A stretch of 64,000 bases of DNA from Streptomyces sp. HNM0574 (GTDB taxonomy: Bacteria > Actinomycetota > Actinomycetes > Streptomycetales > Streptomycetaceae), in the NCBI RefSeq assembly GCF_012726235.1, contig NZ_JAASAH010000013.1:1-64000 (forward strand), written 5' to 3'. Positions within the stretch are counted from its first letter, which is position 1; each line of letters begins with the position of its first letter. The notes below the pieces were generated by a model. That model had not been told where the DNA came from. It worked only from the letters and a program-made list of their open reading frames with translations, and ran no database searches. A program made the position numbers and the translations under genes. This document shows, piece after piece, positions 55,788 to 64,000 of the stretch.

Positions 55788-57686
55788 TCACCCAACCCGC
55801 CTGCGCCGGTCCGGAGTTGGCGGCTCCCCCTGCGCGAACGGGGCGATCCAGGGGCCCGGGGTGGAGGGGTCGAGGATGCCGTGTTCGAGCCAGGTGTGGG
55901 TGCCGGTGAGGACGGAGTCGGTGAGGTGGGTGTCGAGGGTGTCGGTGTTGGTGCTCAGGCGGGTGAAGAGGGTTTCGGTGCGGAGTCGGGACTGGTGGCA
56001 GAAGACGTGGGCCAGCCGGCGGGCCGAGACGGCGTCGCCGCCCTCGCGGCGGAGCTGTTCGGCGCGAACGCAGGCGGCGCTCATGGCGAAGAGTTCGGCG
56101 CCGATGTCGACGACGCGGCCCAGGAAGCCCTGCTTGGTCTCCATCCGGCCCTGCCAGCGGGACATGCCGTAGAAGGTGCGGCGGGCCAGTCTGCGTGCCG
56201 CGCGTTCCACGTACCGCAGGTGCGGGGCGAGGTCGCCGAACTCGCGGTAGGAGCCGGGGCGTTGGCCCGCGCCGGTGACGAGCTGCGGCAGCCAGCGGGC
56301 GTAGAAGCCGCCCGCGGCGACGGCCGCCCTGCGCTTGGCGGCGGGCGTGCTGCGGGGGTCGACGAGGTCGCCGGCGACGGCGAGGTGGGCGTCGACGGCC
56401 TCGCGGGCGATGAGCAGGTGCATGATCTCGGTCGAGCCCTCGAAGATCCGGTTGATGCGCAGGTCGCGGAGGATCTGCTCGGCCGGTACGCCGCGTTCGC
56501 CGCGGGCCCGGAGCGAGTCGGCGGTCTCGAAGCCGCGCCCGCCGCGGATCTGGACCAGCTCGTCGGCCATCAGCCAGGCCATCTCGCTGCCGTACAGCTT
56601 GGCGAGCGCGGCCTCGATGCGGATGTCGTGGCGTTCCTCGTCGGCCATCCGCGAGGCGAGTTCGACCACGGCCTCCAGCGCGAAGGTGGTCGCGGCGATG
56701 AAGGACACCTTGCCCGCGACGGCCTCGTGCCGGGCCACCGGACGTCCCCACTGGACGCGTTCGCCGCCCCACTCGCGGGCGATTTTCAGACAGAGTTTGC
56801 CCGCGCCGACGCAGCTGGCCGGGAGGGAGAGCCTGCCGGTGTTGAGGGTGGTCAGGGCGATGCGGAGCCCGTCCCCCTCCTGACCGAGCCGGTTCGCGGC
56901 GGGGACGCGGACGCGGTGGAAGCGGGTGACGCCGTTCTCCAGCCCGCGCAGCCCCATGAACGCGTTCCGGTGCTCCACGGTGACGCCCTCCGCACCGGCC
57001 TCCACCACGAAGGCGGTGATCCCGCCGGACCCCTCCCCCTCCGGCACCCGGGCCATCACGACCAGCAGGTCGGCGATCACGCCGTTGGTGGTCCACAGCT
57101 TCACGCCGTCCAGGACGTAGTCCTCGCCGTCCCGTTCGGCCGTGGTGGCCAGCCGGGCCGGGTCGGAGCCGACGTCGGGCTCGGTGAGCAGGAAGGCGGA
57201 GATGTCGCTGCGGGCGCAGCGCGGCAGGAACGCGGCCTTCTGCTCGGGGGTGCCGAACAGCTTCACCGGCTGCGGGACGCCGATCGACTGGTGCGCCGAG
57301 AGCAGCGCGCCCACGGCGGGGCTGACGGAGCCGACGAGGGCGAGCGCGCGGTTGTAGTACACCTGCGTGAGGCCGAGACCGCCGTACTCGGTGCCGACCT
57401 TCATGCCCAGCGCCCCGATCTCGCGCAGGCCGCGGATCACGTCGTCGGGGATGCGCGCGTCCCGCTCGATGGCGGCCGCGTCGATCCGGGTGCGGGCGAA
57501 CTCCCGCAGGACGGCGAGGAATTCCTCGCCGCGCCGGACGTCCTCGGGGTCGGGTTCCGGCTGCGGGTGGATCAGGTCGAGGCGGAACCGGCCGAGGAAG
57601 AGCTCCTTGGCGAAGCTGGGCCTGCGCCAGCCCCGCTCCCGTGCGGCCTCGGCGACCTCGCGTGCCTCGCGTGCGGAGACGGACAT
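55788..57686 (-). CDS. Acyl-CoA dehydrogenase, long form
   Basis: 632 aa flavoprotein of the very-long-chain/ACAD9-like type: N-terminal helical, middle beta and C-terminal helical domains (about 40-440), then an extra helical domain of about 190 residues. FLLTEPDVGSDPARL and NGVTRFHRVRVPAANRLG are FAD/substrate regions. The catalytic Glu lies in INRIFEGSTEIMHL. ATG at 57686 has GAGG at better spacing than the GTG at 57695. The last about 110 residues use more C-ending, Thr/His-rich codons than the rest. Probably fatty-acid beta-oxidation. Confidence 0.9.
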   Translation of the reverse strand: MSVSAREAREVAEAARERGWRRPSFAKELFLGRFRLDLIHPQPEPDPEDVRRGEEFLAVLREFARTRIDAAAIERDARIPDDVIRGLREIGALGMKVGTEYGGLGLTQVYYNRALALVGSVSPAVGALLSAHQSIGVPQPVKLFGTPEQKAAFLPRCARSDISAFLLTEPDVGSDPARLATTAERDGEDYVLDGVKLWTTNGVIADLLVVMARVPEGEGSGGITAFVVEAGAEGVTVEHRNAFMGLRGLENGVTRFHRVRVPAANRLGQEGDGLRIALTTLNTGRLSLPASCVGAGKLCLKIAREWGGERVQWGRPVARHEAVAGKVSFIAATTFALEAVVELASRMADEERHDIRIEAALAKLYGSEMAWLMADELVQIRGGRGFETADSLRARGERGVPAEQILRDLRINRIFEGSTEIMHLLIAREAVDAHLAVAGDLVDPRSTPAAKRRAAVAAGGFYARWLPQLVTGAGQRPGSYREFGDLAPHLRYVERAARRLARRTFYGMSRWQGRMETKQGFLGRVVDIGAELFAMSAACVRAEQLRREGGDAVSARRLAHVFCHQSRLRTETLFTRLSTNTDTLDTHLTDSVLTGTHTWLEHGILDPSTPGPWIAPFAQGEPPTPDRRRRVG

Positions 57687-57767
57687 GTCACTCACCTCAC
57701 GGCCGGACAGGGGCTTTGTGCCCGTATGTACCCGATGCCCGGGTCCCCTGCCAGTCCGCGCGCGCCG

Positions 57768-58547
57768 TCAGGGGACCACGCGGAAGTGGGTGGTCAGCCG
57801 GCCCGCGTCGTCGACGACGTGGAAGGCGAGCATCGGCGGCAGCGCGTGGTCCATCGGGCCGTCCGCCTCGCCCTCCCAGGGCATCCGCAGCGTCGAGACC
57901 ACGCCGGGCGCCGCGACCAGCGGCAGCCCGGCGAAGCCCGTGACGGCCGGGGTGTGGCTGTGGCCGCAGAGCAGCGCGGTGACGTGCGGATGCCGGTCCA
58001 GCACGGCCGCGAGCCGCTCCTCGCCGAACTGCCGGACCGGGTCGACGTACTGCCCGTACAGCGGCACCGGCGGATGGTGGAAGCAGACGAACAGCGGCTC
58101 GGCGCGCGTGACTTGGGCGAGGACGCCGTCGAGCCAGGCGAGGGTGGCGTCGTCGAGGCGGCCGTCGCCGCGGCCCGGGATGCTGGAGTCGCAGAGCGCG
58201 AAGGTCGCGGAGCCCTCGGCGCCGCGGACGCGGACTGCCCGGTTCACCGGGGAGCCGTCCTGCGGGTCGCCGCCGAGCAGCGCGGCGCGGTAGGGGCCGC
58301 GGGCGTCGTGGTTGCCCGGGCAGTGCAGCAGCCGGTGGCGGGAGGCGCCGAGCAGCGCCGCGGCCTCCGCGTACTCGGCGTCCGTGCCGTGGTCGGCGAT
58401 GTCGCCGGTGAGCAGGACGGCGTCCAGCTCGCCGGGGAGCCCGTCGAGGGTGCGCAGGACGCGGGCCGCGCGCTCCGCGGCGCGGGCGCCGCCGTCGCCC
58501 CGGTCGTACCCGAGGTGGATGTCGCTGATGTGCGCGAAGGTGAACAC
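57768..58547 (-). CDS. Metallophosphoesterase (CpdA-like)
   Basis: 259 aa calcineurin-like phosphoesterase. All metal motifs are present: DIHLG, GDIADHG, GNHD, FHHPP and CGHSH. Members hydrolyse cyclic nucleotides or other phosphoesters; the substrate here is not determined. GTG at 58547 follows GGAGGG. It lies between the acyl-CoA and aldehyde dehydrogenase genes. Confidence 0.92.
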   Translation of the reverse strand: MFTFAHISDIHLGYDRGDGGARAAERAARVLRTLDGLPGELDAVLLTGDIADHGTDAEYAEAAALLGASRHRLLHCPGNHDARGPYRAALLGGDPQDGSPVNRAVRVRGAEGSATFALCDSSIPGRGDGRLDDATLAWLDGVLAQVTRAEPLFVCFHHPPVPLYGQYVDPVRQFGEERLAAVLDRHPHVTALLCGHSHTPAVTGFAGLPLVAAPGVVSTLRMPWEGEADGPMDHALPPMLAFHVVDDAGRLTTHFRVVP

Positions 58548-58596
58548 CCCGCGCCCTCCCCTCCGTTGGCCCTCCCCCTGCGGCCGGACACGCGAA

Positions 58597-58641
58597 GGCG
58601 CCCGCGTCCGGCCGGGAGGGAGAGTGCCGGACGCGGGCGCC
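58597..58641 (-). terminator. Aldehyde dehydrogenase terminator
   Basis: GGCGCCCGCGTCCGGC (58597-58612) pairs perfectly with GCCGGACGCGGGCGCC (58626-58641), ten bases after the stop. Confidence 0.88.
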
Positions 58642-58650
58642 GCGCGGGGA

Positions 58651-60105
58651 CTACAGCTCCAGGCCGGTGAGCACCATGACGCGCTCGTAGGTGTAGTCCT
58701 CCATGGCGAACCGGACGCCCTCGCGGCCGACGCCGGACTGCTTGGTGCCGCCGTAGGGCATCTGGTCGGCGCGGTACGACGGCACGTCGCCGATCACCAC
58801 TCCGCCCACCTCCAGCGCACGGTGCGCGCGGAAGGCGGCCTGCAGGTCGTGCGTGAACACGCCCGCCTGGAGCCCGTAGGGCGAGTCGTTCACGGCCGCG
58901 AAGGCCGCCTGCTCGCCCTCGACCTTCTGGAAGGACATGACCGGGCCGAAGATCTCCTCGCAGCCCGCCTTGGTGTCGGACGGGACGTTCTCCAGCACGG
59001 TCGGCGCGTAGCTGGCGCCGTCCCGCTTGCCGCCGACGAGCAGCTTGGCGCCGGCGGCGACGGCCTCGTCCACCCAGGACTCGACGCGCTTGGCGGCCGC
59101 CTCGTCGACGAGCGGGCCGACGTCGGTCGCCGGGTCCGAGGGGTCGCCCGTGCCGAGGGCCTCGACGGCCTCCAGGACCTTGGGCACCAGCCGGTCGTAC
59201 ACGGAGGCGTCCGCGATGACCCGCTGCACGGAGATGCAGGACTGGCCACCCTGGTAGTTGGCGAAGGTCGCGATCCGCTGCGCCGCCTTGTCCAGGTCCT
59301 CCTCGGAGCTGTAGTCGGCGAGGACGACGGCCGCGCCGTTGCCGCCGAGCTCCAGCGTGACGCGCTTGCGCGGCACCGAGTCGAGGATGGCGTAGCCGAC
59401 GGGCGCCGAGCCGGTGAAGGAGATGACCGGCAGCCGCTCGTCCTGGACCAGCGCGGGCATCTTCTCGTTCGGCACGGGCAGCACGGAGAAGGCGCCGGCC
59501 GGGAGGTCGGTCTCGGCGAACAGCTCGCCCAGGATCAGCCCGGAGATCGGGGTGGCCGGGGCGGGCTTGAGGATGATCGGCACACCGGCCGCGATCGCCG
59601 GGGCGATCTTGTGCGCGCAGAGGTTCAGCGGGAAGTTGAAGGGCGCGATGCCCAGGACCGGGCCGTGCGGGATGCGGCGGGTCAGGGCCAGGCGGCCCGC
59701 GCCGCCCGCGTCGGAGTCGAGGCGCTGCGCCTCGCCGCCGTTGAAGCGGCGGGCCTCGTCGGACGCCCAGCGGAGGACGGAGAGGCAGCGGGCGACCTCG
59801 CCGCGCGCCCACTTCATCGGCTTGCCGTTCTCGGCGGAGATCAGTTCGGCGATCTCCTCGGCGCGCTCGCCGAGGCGGCGTCCGACGTGGTCGAGGGCGG
59901 CGGCGCGGACGTGCGCGGGCGTGGCCGCGAACTCGTCCGTGACGGCGACGGCCGCGGCCACCGCCTCCTCGGTCTGCTCGTCACTGGGGACGCTGACGGT
60001 GCCGACGTGGCGGCCGTCCCAGGGCGAGGTGACCTCGAGCGTGCCCGGGCCGGTGACTGCGCGTCCGGCGAGCCAGAACGCGTGAGGGGAAGTCGCTGTC
60101 GTCAC
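58651..60105 (-). CDS. NAD(P)-dependent aldehyde dehydrogenase
   Basis: 484 aa, ALDH superfamily. Catalytic Cys290 in YQGGQSCISVQR, general-base Glu252 in LELGGNG, and FNFPLNLCAHKIAP at the cofactor site. Similar enzymes oxidise aminobutyraldehyde or lactaldehyde-type substrates; I cannot fix the substrate. GTG at 60105 follows GAAGGG. A PucR-family regulator is encoded just upstream in the same direction, and two 14-bp direct repeats lie in the gap. Confidence 0.92.
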   Translation of the reverse strand: MTTATSPHAFWLAGRAVTGPGTLEVTSPWDGRHVGTVSVPSDEQTEEAVAAAVAVTDEFAATPAHVRAAALDHVGRRLGERAEEIAELISAENGKPMKWARGEVARCLSVLRWASDEARRFNGGEAQRLDSDAGGAGRLALTRRIPHGPVLGIAPFNFPLNLCAHKIAPAIAAGVPIILKPAPATPISGLILGELFAETDLPAGAFSVLPVPNEKMPALVQDERLPVISFTGSAPVGYAILDSVPRKRVTLELGGNGAAVVLADYSSEEDLDKAAQRIATFANYQGGQSCISVQRVIADASVYDRLVPKVLEAVEALGTGDPSDPATDVGPLVDEAAAKRVESWVDEAVAAGAKLLVGGKRDGASYAPTVLENVPSDTKAGCEEIFGPVMSFQKVEGEQAAFAAVNDSPYGLQAGVFTHDLQAAFRAHRALEVGGVVIGDVPSYRADQMPYGGTKQSGVGREGVRFAMEDYTYERVMVLTGLEL

Positions 60106-60133
60106 TGCGGATCGCCCTTCTCTTCCGAAAATG

Positions 60134-60164
60134 GAGCACTCTGCTGAACCGAGCACTCTGCTGA
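60134..60164. repeat. Two 14-bp direct repeats upstream of the aldehyde dehydrogenase
   Basis: GAGCACTCTGCTGA occurs at 60134-60147 and 60151-60164, 17 bases centre to centre. On the gene's strand this reads TCAGCAGAGTGCTC twice, starting 28 bases before the GTG. It resembles a tandem operator; binding by the neighbouring PucR protein is inference. Confidence 0.75.
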
Positions 60165-60339
60165 GCCTGAGTGGAGATCGTGCGGCTTGCGGCGGATGAC
60201 GGGAATCGACCGCCGACGCACGCATTGCCTCCGTGCTGCCCACCGTAGGGCGTGACACACCCCCTGAATCTTGTCCGACGCGGCGCACTGGCTTCCGGCT
60301 GTGCGCCGGATCGTCGTTTGGCGCTCCCCCGCGGAACGG

Positions 60340-62073
60340 TCAGCTGGTCGCCTTCAGCGCGAGCCAGAGCTCCATGCGGACGTCGGGGTCGTCGAGGGAG
60401 CGGCCGAGGATCTCCTCGACGCGGCGCATCCGGTAGCGCAGGGTGTGCCGGTGGACACCGAGGTCGGCGGCGGCCGCGTCCCACTGGCCGTGCCGGGAGA
60501 GCCAGGCGCGGAGCGAGGCGACGAGGTCGCCGCGCCCGTTCGCGTCGTGCTCGCGCAGGGCGCGCAGCAGCCCGTCGGCGAAGGCGCGCACCGCGTCGTC
60601 GGCGAGCAGCGGCAGCACCGAACCGGCCGCGACGTCCTCGTGCTCGACGAGCGGGACGCCGCGCCTGCGGGCCACCGACAGCGCCTGCCCGGCCTGCTTG
60701 AACGCCACGGTCACCGCCGGGAGCCCGACCGGTGCCGAGACCCCGACGACGAGCGACTCCTCGGCGCCGCAGCCTCCGTGGCCGCCGCCCTGCACGCTGT
60801 CGGGCCCCATGCCGGCCGTCTCGGCGCCCGCCGCCTCGGCGCAGGCCGCCGCGTACTGGGCGCAGGCGGCGACGGCGGAGCCGCCGTCGGCCGCGAGCAC
60901 CACGAGCCGGGTGCCGTCCGGGACGACCAGCACGGCCTCGCCGTTGCGGGCGGCCGCCGTCTCCACGGCGTCGGCGAGCCCGTCCAGGACGCCCGTCAGG
61001 TTCTCGGCCGTGCCCTCGGGCGGCGCGACGGGCGTGCCCTCGCCGGTGCCGGTCACCGCCATCACGGCCGGGGGCCGTACCTCGCCGGCCTCGCCGGTGC
61101 CGCGGGCCCGGCCCGCCGCTCCCCCGTCGGGCACGGCGACGACGACCCGCATCGGGGCGTCCAGCAGGCCGCCGTACAACTGCCCGGCCACGGCCCGCGC
61201 GTGCTCGCCCTCGCCGGTGAGCAGCATCCGCATCACGGCCGCACCCAGGCGCTGTTCGGCCTCCTGGAGGGCGCGGGAGCGTTCGGTGGTGAGGGTCAGC
61301 AGCGCGATCGCGGAGTGCACCGCGTACCGCTGCGCGGTGCCCAGCGGGGCCGCCGTCCCCACGGCCAGGACGGCCTTGGCGCGGCGGCCGCTGCCCACGG
61401 ACTGGAGCTCGACCCGGTCGTCGCCCGCCTCGGGGCCGCTGACGACGGCGCTCGCCGGGGCCGGACGGTCCCGCAGCCGCTCCGCGTCCCCCACGAACCG
61501 GGCCGCGCGGCGGCCGGCCCACGCGGGCGCGGTGGCCACGACGGCGCCGGCCGCGTCGTACAGCGCGGCCCAACCGTCCACCTCCGAGGCCAACTTGGCC
61601 AGCAGCGCGGCCGGGCCCTCCTGGGACAGCGCGGCCCGGGTCATCTCCCGCTGGGCGTCGAACCCGGCCGTGACGGCGCGGTACTGCTCGGTGGCGATGG
61701 CGGCCGAGACGGCCTTGCTGATCGCGATGAACGGGGTGCTGCGCGGCACCTCCAGCAGCGGCAGGTCCGCTTCCCGGCACGCGTCGAGCAGCGCCTCGGG
61801 GACCCGGTCGTAGTTGACCCCGGCGGCGAAGCCCAGCCCCACCACGCCCCGGCCCGCGAGCTTGCGCACATATCCGCGCATCGCGGCGGCGTCCGTGACG
61901 TCCAGCTTGAGGGCGGTGACGAGCAGCAGCTCACCGCCCTCCAGATACGGCGTCGGATCGGCCAGTTCGCTGGCGTGTGCCCAGCGCACGGGCGTGTCCA
62001 GCCGGTCCTGCCCCGAGAGCACGGCGAGCCGGAGGGCGGAGTGCTGCACGAGGGAGGCAAGAGTCGGTGGCAT
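60340..62073 (-). CDS. PucR family transcriptional regulator
   Basis: 577 aa. N-terminal PucR ligand domain (about 1-130), a GGDEF-like middle, and a C-terminal helix-turn-helix of the PucR/CdaR kind (DLGVHRHTLRYRMRRVEEIL). The family controls purine, GABA or sugar-acid catabolism. ATG at 62073 follows GAGGA. It is upstream of the aldehyde dehydrogenase and probably regulates it. Confidence 0.92.
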   Translation of the reverse strand: MPPTLASLVQHSALRLAVLSGQDRLDTPVRWAHASELADPTPYLEGGELLLVTALKLDVTDAAAMRGYVRKLAGRGVVGLGFAAGVNYDRVPEALLDACREADLPLLEVPRSTPFIAISKAVSAAIATEQYRAVTAGFDAQREMTRAALSQEGPAALLAKLASEVDGWAALYDAAGAVVATAPAWAGRRAARFVGDAERLRDRPAPASAVVSGPEAGDDRVELQSVGSGRRAKAVLAVGTAAPLGTAQRYAVHSAIALLTLTTERSRALQEAEQRLGAAVMRMLLTGEGEHARAVAGQLYGGLLDAPMRVVVAVPDGGAAGRARGTGEAGEVRPPAVMAVTGTGEGTPVAPPEGTAENLTGVLDGLADAVETAAARNGEAVLVVPDGTRLVVLAADGGSAVAACAQYAAACAEAAGAETAGMGPDSVQGGGHGGCGAEESLVVGVSAPVGLPAVTVAFKQAGQALSVARRRGVPLVEHEDVAAGSVLPLLADDAVRAFADGLLRALREHDANGRGDLVASLRAWLSRHGQWDAAAADLGVHRHTLRYRMRRVEEILGRSLDDPDVRMELWLALKATS

Positions 62074-62122
62074 AACGATCCTCACCGTACAGCCGCGCGG
62101 ACCATTTCGGTCATTCCCGGTG

Positions 62123-64000
62123 TCACTCGCCCAGCTTCGCCAGAATCGGGGAGGTGCGCTCCCCGCGCACCGTCATCAGGGACAGCACCGCGTGCCCGGG
62201 CGGCAGTTCGTTCGCCAGGTCCGAGGCCGACCACCGCTCCCGCTCGACGGTCCGTACGGTGACCGACTTCGTCGTCGCCCGCTGGCCGGTGAACGCGGTA
62301 CGGACGGCGCGCACCCAGCGGGTGAGCAGGCCGCCGTGGAAGTCCGGGTTGTGCGTGACGTCCTCGGTCTGGACCCAGTCGCGGCCCCACGCCTGCGCGA
62401 AGATCTGCCCGTCCCAGGTGCTGACCCCGGAGAGCGCCACCTTGCAGCCGACCGCGCCGAGCGCCGCGGCGCGCAGCCGCTCCGGTACGTCGTCCAGGGT
62501 GCGCAGCCCGAGGACGACACCCGCGTGCGCGGTGCGCAGCCGCTGGATCTCCCGGACCGAGGCGGGGGTGAGCGTGTGCGCGGCGTCGTCCAGCGCGAGG
62601 CAGGCGAAGAGCGAGCGGTCGCCGCGGGCCAGCACGGACGCGGTGAACTGCGCCAGCAGCAGCCGGGCCAGCAGCCGGGACGCCTCCGCGTGCGCCCGCT
62701 CGGGCAGGTCGACGCGGACCCGTACCGGGCGGTCGAGCCGGTCCATGGAGAACGGCCTGGACCCTGGCGAGGTGTCGAAGAAGCCGGAGAAGGCGGGCCG
62801 GTCGAGGAACGCGACCCGGTCCGCGAGCAGCGCCCCCGGGTCTCCCGGGCGTCCCGCCTGCCGTTCCCGCGCGTCCAGTTCGCGCAGGGCCGCGCCCGCG
62901 CCGCCCGGGTCGGCGGCCCGGCACGCCTCGCGCAGCGCGGCGACGGCGACGGGCACCCCGTCCAGCAGCTCGCGCAGCTCGGGGACGCCGGGGAAGCGGC
63001 CGTGCGCGGCGCGGTAGGGGCCGATGAGCTGGGCCAGCGCGGTGGCCGCGCGGCGGGTGTCGGCGTCCGGGTCGTCGCCGACCAGGGCCTCGGCGAGCAG
63101 CGCGGCGGCCTCGTCCGGGTCCTCGCTGCCGCTGTACAGGTCGAGTCCGTGTTCCGCCCCGGGGCTGCCGGGGCGGATCACCACGTCGTACGCCTCGTCC
63201 GGGCCGAGCCCGGCACCGGCGGCGCCCACCGCCACGACGGCGGCGCGGCCCGCGAGCGCCTGCAGCGACATGGCCTCCACCACGGGCCGCAGGATCCGGC
63301 TGGTCTTCCCGGCGCCGGACGGGCCGACGGCCAGCAGCGAGGTGCCCAGCAGCCCCGGGTCCAGGGCCACTCCGGCGCCGCGGTGGGTGTACGGGTTCCG
63401 GTCGCTGCCGGTGGCGGCACCCATCCGCACCTGGCCGAGCAGCAGGTCGTGCCGGGCCGCCCGGGCGGGCAGGTCGCGCACGCCGGACGGGTGCGCCCAG
63501 GCGGCCGCGCCGTGCCGCAGCACGTCCTCGGTGAAGGTGTGCGGGCTCGCGGAGCGGCTGCGCACGGCCTGCCAGGCGCGCTGGATGCGGGCGTAGTCGA
63601 CGTCGTTCATCCGGCCCGAGGTGACCTCCTCGGCCAGCCGGTCGGCCGCCGCGTGCTCACCGGCCCGCCGCACCTCGGGCCACGCGACCGGGTCCTCGGG
63701 CTGCCCGTTCACGCCGCCGGGGCGCTTCGCGGGCGCCGCCTCCGGCTCCGACTCCCGGAACAGCGCGGCCCCCGCCTTGCGGGCCCGGGGCCGGCAGTAC
63801 CGCCGCCACACCTCGGGCCAGCGGCCCAGGCGGGCGGTGAGGTAGAGGATGATCCCGCCGGGGATGACGAACTCCGCCAGGAGCGAGACCACCACGCTGA
63901 TGTTCACGTTGCCGGTCTTGTGCGGCGCCCAGGAGTCGGGCAGCACGGCCAGGATCCAGCCGAACACGGGGATGTACCCGTTCCGCACCAGGGACCAGAC
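62123..64000 (-). CDS. Coupling-protein-like ATPase (VirD4/TraD type), 5' end off the window
   Basis: At least 625 aa; the frame is open to the window edge, so the true start may lie beyond 64000. Two hydrophobic spans near the visible N-terminus are followed by a Walker A GPSGAGKT (about 100 residues after the basic region) and a Walker B-like ACLALDDAAHTL. FHGGLLTRWVRAVRTAF and the TraG/TraD-like end follow. Relatives move DNA or protein across membranes in type IV-like systems. Here it is chromosomal, with no relaxase or mating genes in view, so its role is unclear. Confidence 0.8.
   Translation of the reverse strand, partial: VWSLVRNGYIPVFGWILAVLPDSWAPHKTGNVNISVVVSLLAEFVIPGGIILYLTARLGRWPEVWRRYCRPRARKAGAALFRESEPEAAPAKRPGGVNGQPEDPVAWPEVRRAGEHAAADRLAEEVTSGRMNDVDYARIQRAWQAVRSRSASPHTFTEDVLRHGAAAWAHPSGVRDLPARAARHDLLLGQVRMGAATGSDRNPYTHRGAGVALDPGLLGTSLLAVGPSGAGKTSRILRPVVEAMSLQALAGRAAVVAVGAAGAGLGPDEAYDVVIRPGSPGAEHGLDLYSGSEDPDEAAALLAEALVGDDPDADTRRAATALAQLIGPYRAAHGRFPGVPELRELLDGVPVAVAALREACRAADPGGAGAALRELDARERQAGRPGDPGALLADRVAFLDRPAFSGFFDTSPGSRPFSMDRLDRPVRVRVDLPERAHAEASRLLARLLLAQFTASVLARGDRSLFACLALDDAAHTLTPASVREIQRLRTAHAGVVLGLRTLDDVPERLRAAALGAVGCKVALSGVSTWDGQIFAQAWGRDWVQTEDVTHNPDFHGGLLTRWVRAVRTAFTGQRATTKSVTVRTVERERWSASDLANELPPGHAVLSLMTVRGERTSPILAKLGE

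Overview
The window is a stretch of chromosome from a Streptomyces-type actinobacterium. G+C is very high with third-position G/C bias, GTG and TTG starts are common, and the gene order matches what I remember of the S. coelicolor SCO569x-SCO574x region: rnj-dapA-thyX-dapB-pnp-rpsO, a type VII secretion locus, ribF-truB-rbfA-infB-nusA-rimP, and proS-ispG-rseP-dxr. The organism call rests on sequence recognition and synteny; no search was run.

Layout. Positions 1-240 hold the promoter and boxA-bearing leader of an rRNA operon that reads leftward out of the window. Positions 305-10801 are a housekeeping block, mostly minus strand: RNase J, lysine/cell-wall biosynthesis (dapA, dapB), flavin-dependent thymidylate synthase, an M16 peptidase, PNPase and ribosomal protein S15. 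Positions 10973-33541 are one ESX/type VII secretion (T7SS) locus. It contains eccD, eccC, a DUF397 protein (probable BldB), a coupled module with a WXG-type substrate, two mycosins, esxA/esxB, eccB, eccE, a T7SS-associated unknown gene and an EspI-like Pro/Gln-rich MinD-type ATPase. No eccA is visible. Positions 33647-45558 are flavin and translation genes: ribF, a large trypsin-like/NTPase protein, truB, rbfA, ylxP, infB, ylxR, nusA and rimP. Positions 45827-48001 hold a lipoprotein/ferritin-like pair and a kinase-fold protein. Positions 48090-55638 hold proS, two acetyltransferases and the MEP-pathway genes ispG and dxr flanking the site-2 protease rseP. Positions 55788-64000 hold an acyl-CoA dehydrogenase, a metallophosphoesterase, an aldehyde dehydrogenase with a PucR regulator, and the end of a coupling-ATPase-like gene cut by the window edge.

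How the genes work together. EccB, EccC, EccD and EccE would form the membrane machine; the mycosins act outside the membrane; EsxA/EsxB are the core substrates. The module at 17224-20192 (small WXG-like partner, larger WXG substrate, soluble unknown, membrane unknown) looks like an accessory substrate set under its own promoter flanked by two dyads. It is the best candidate here for an undescribed function.

Other points for a second look are three apparent pseudoenzymes or altered enzymes: a trypsin-like/NTPase fusion lacking the catalytic Ser and the Walker A Lys, a phosphotransferase-fold protein lacking both metal ligands, and a mycosin with Asp in the oxyanion-hole position. A chain of three overlapping mini-ORFs lies just upstream of infB. 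Many strong hairpins lie after stop codons and are listed as terminators. I saw no tRNA, CRISPR array, insertion sequence or phage remnant.
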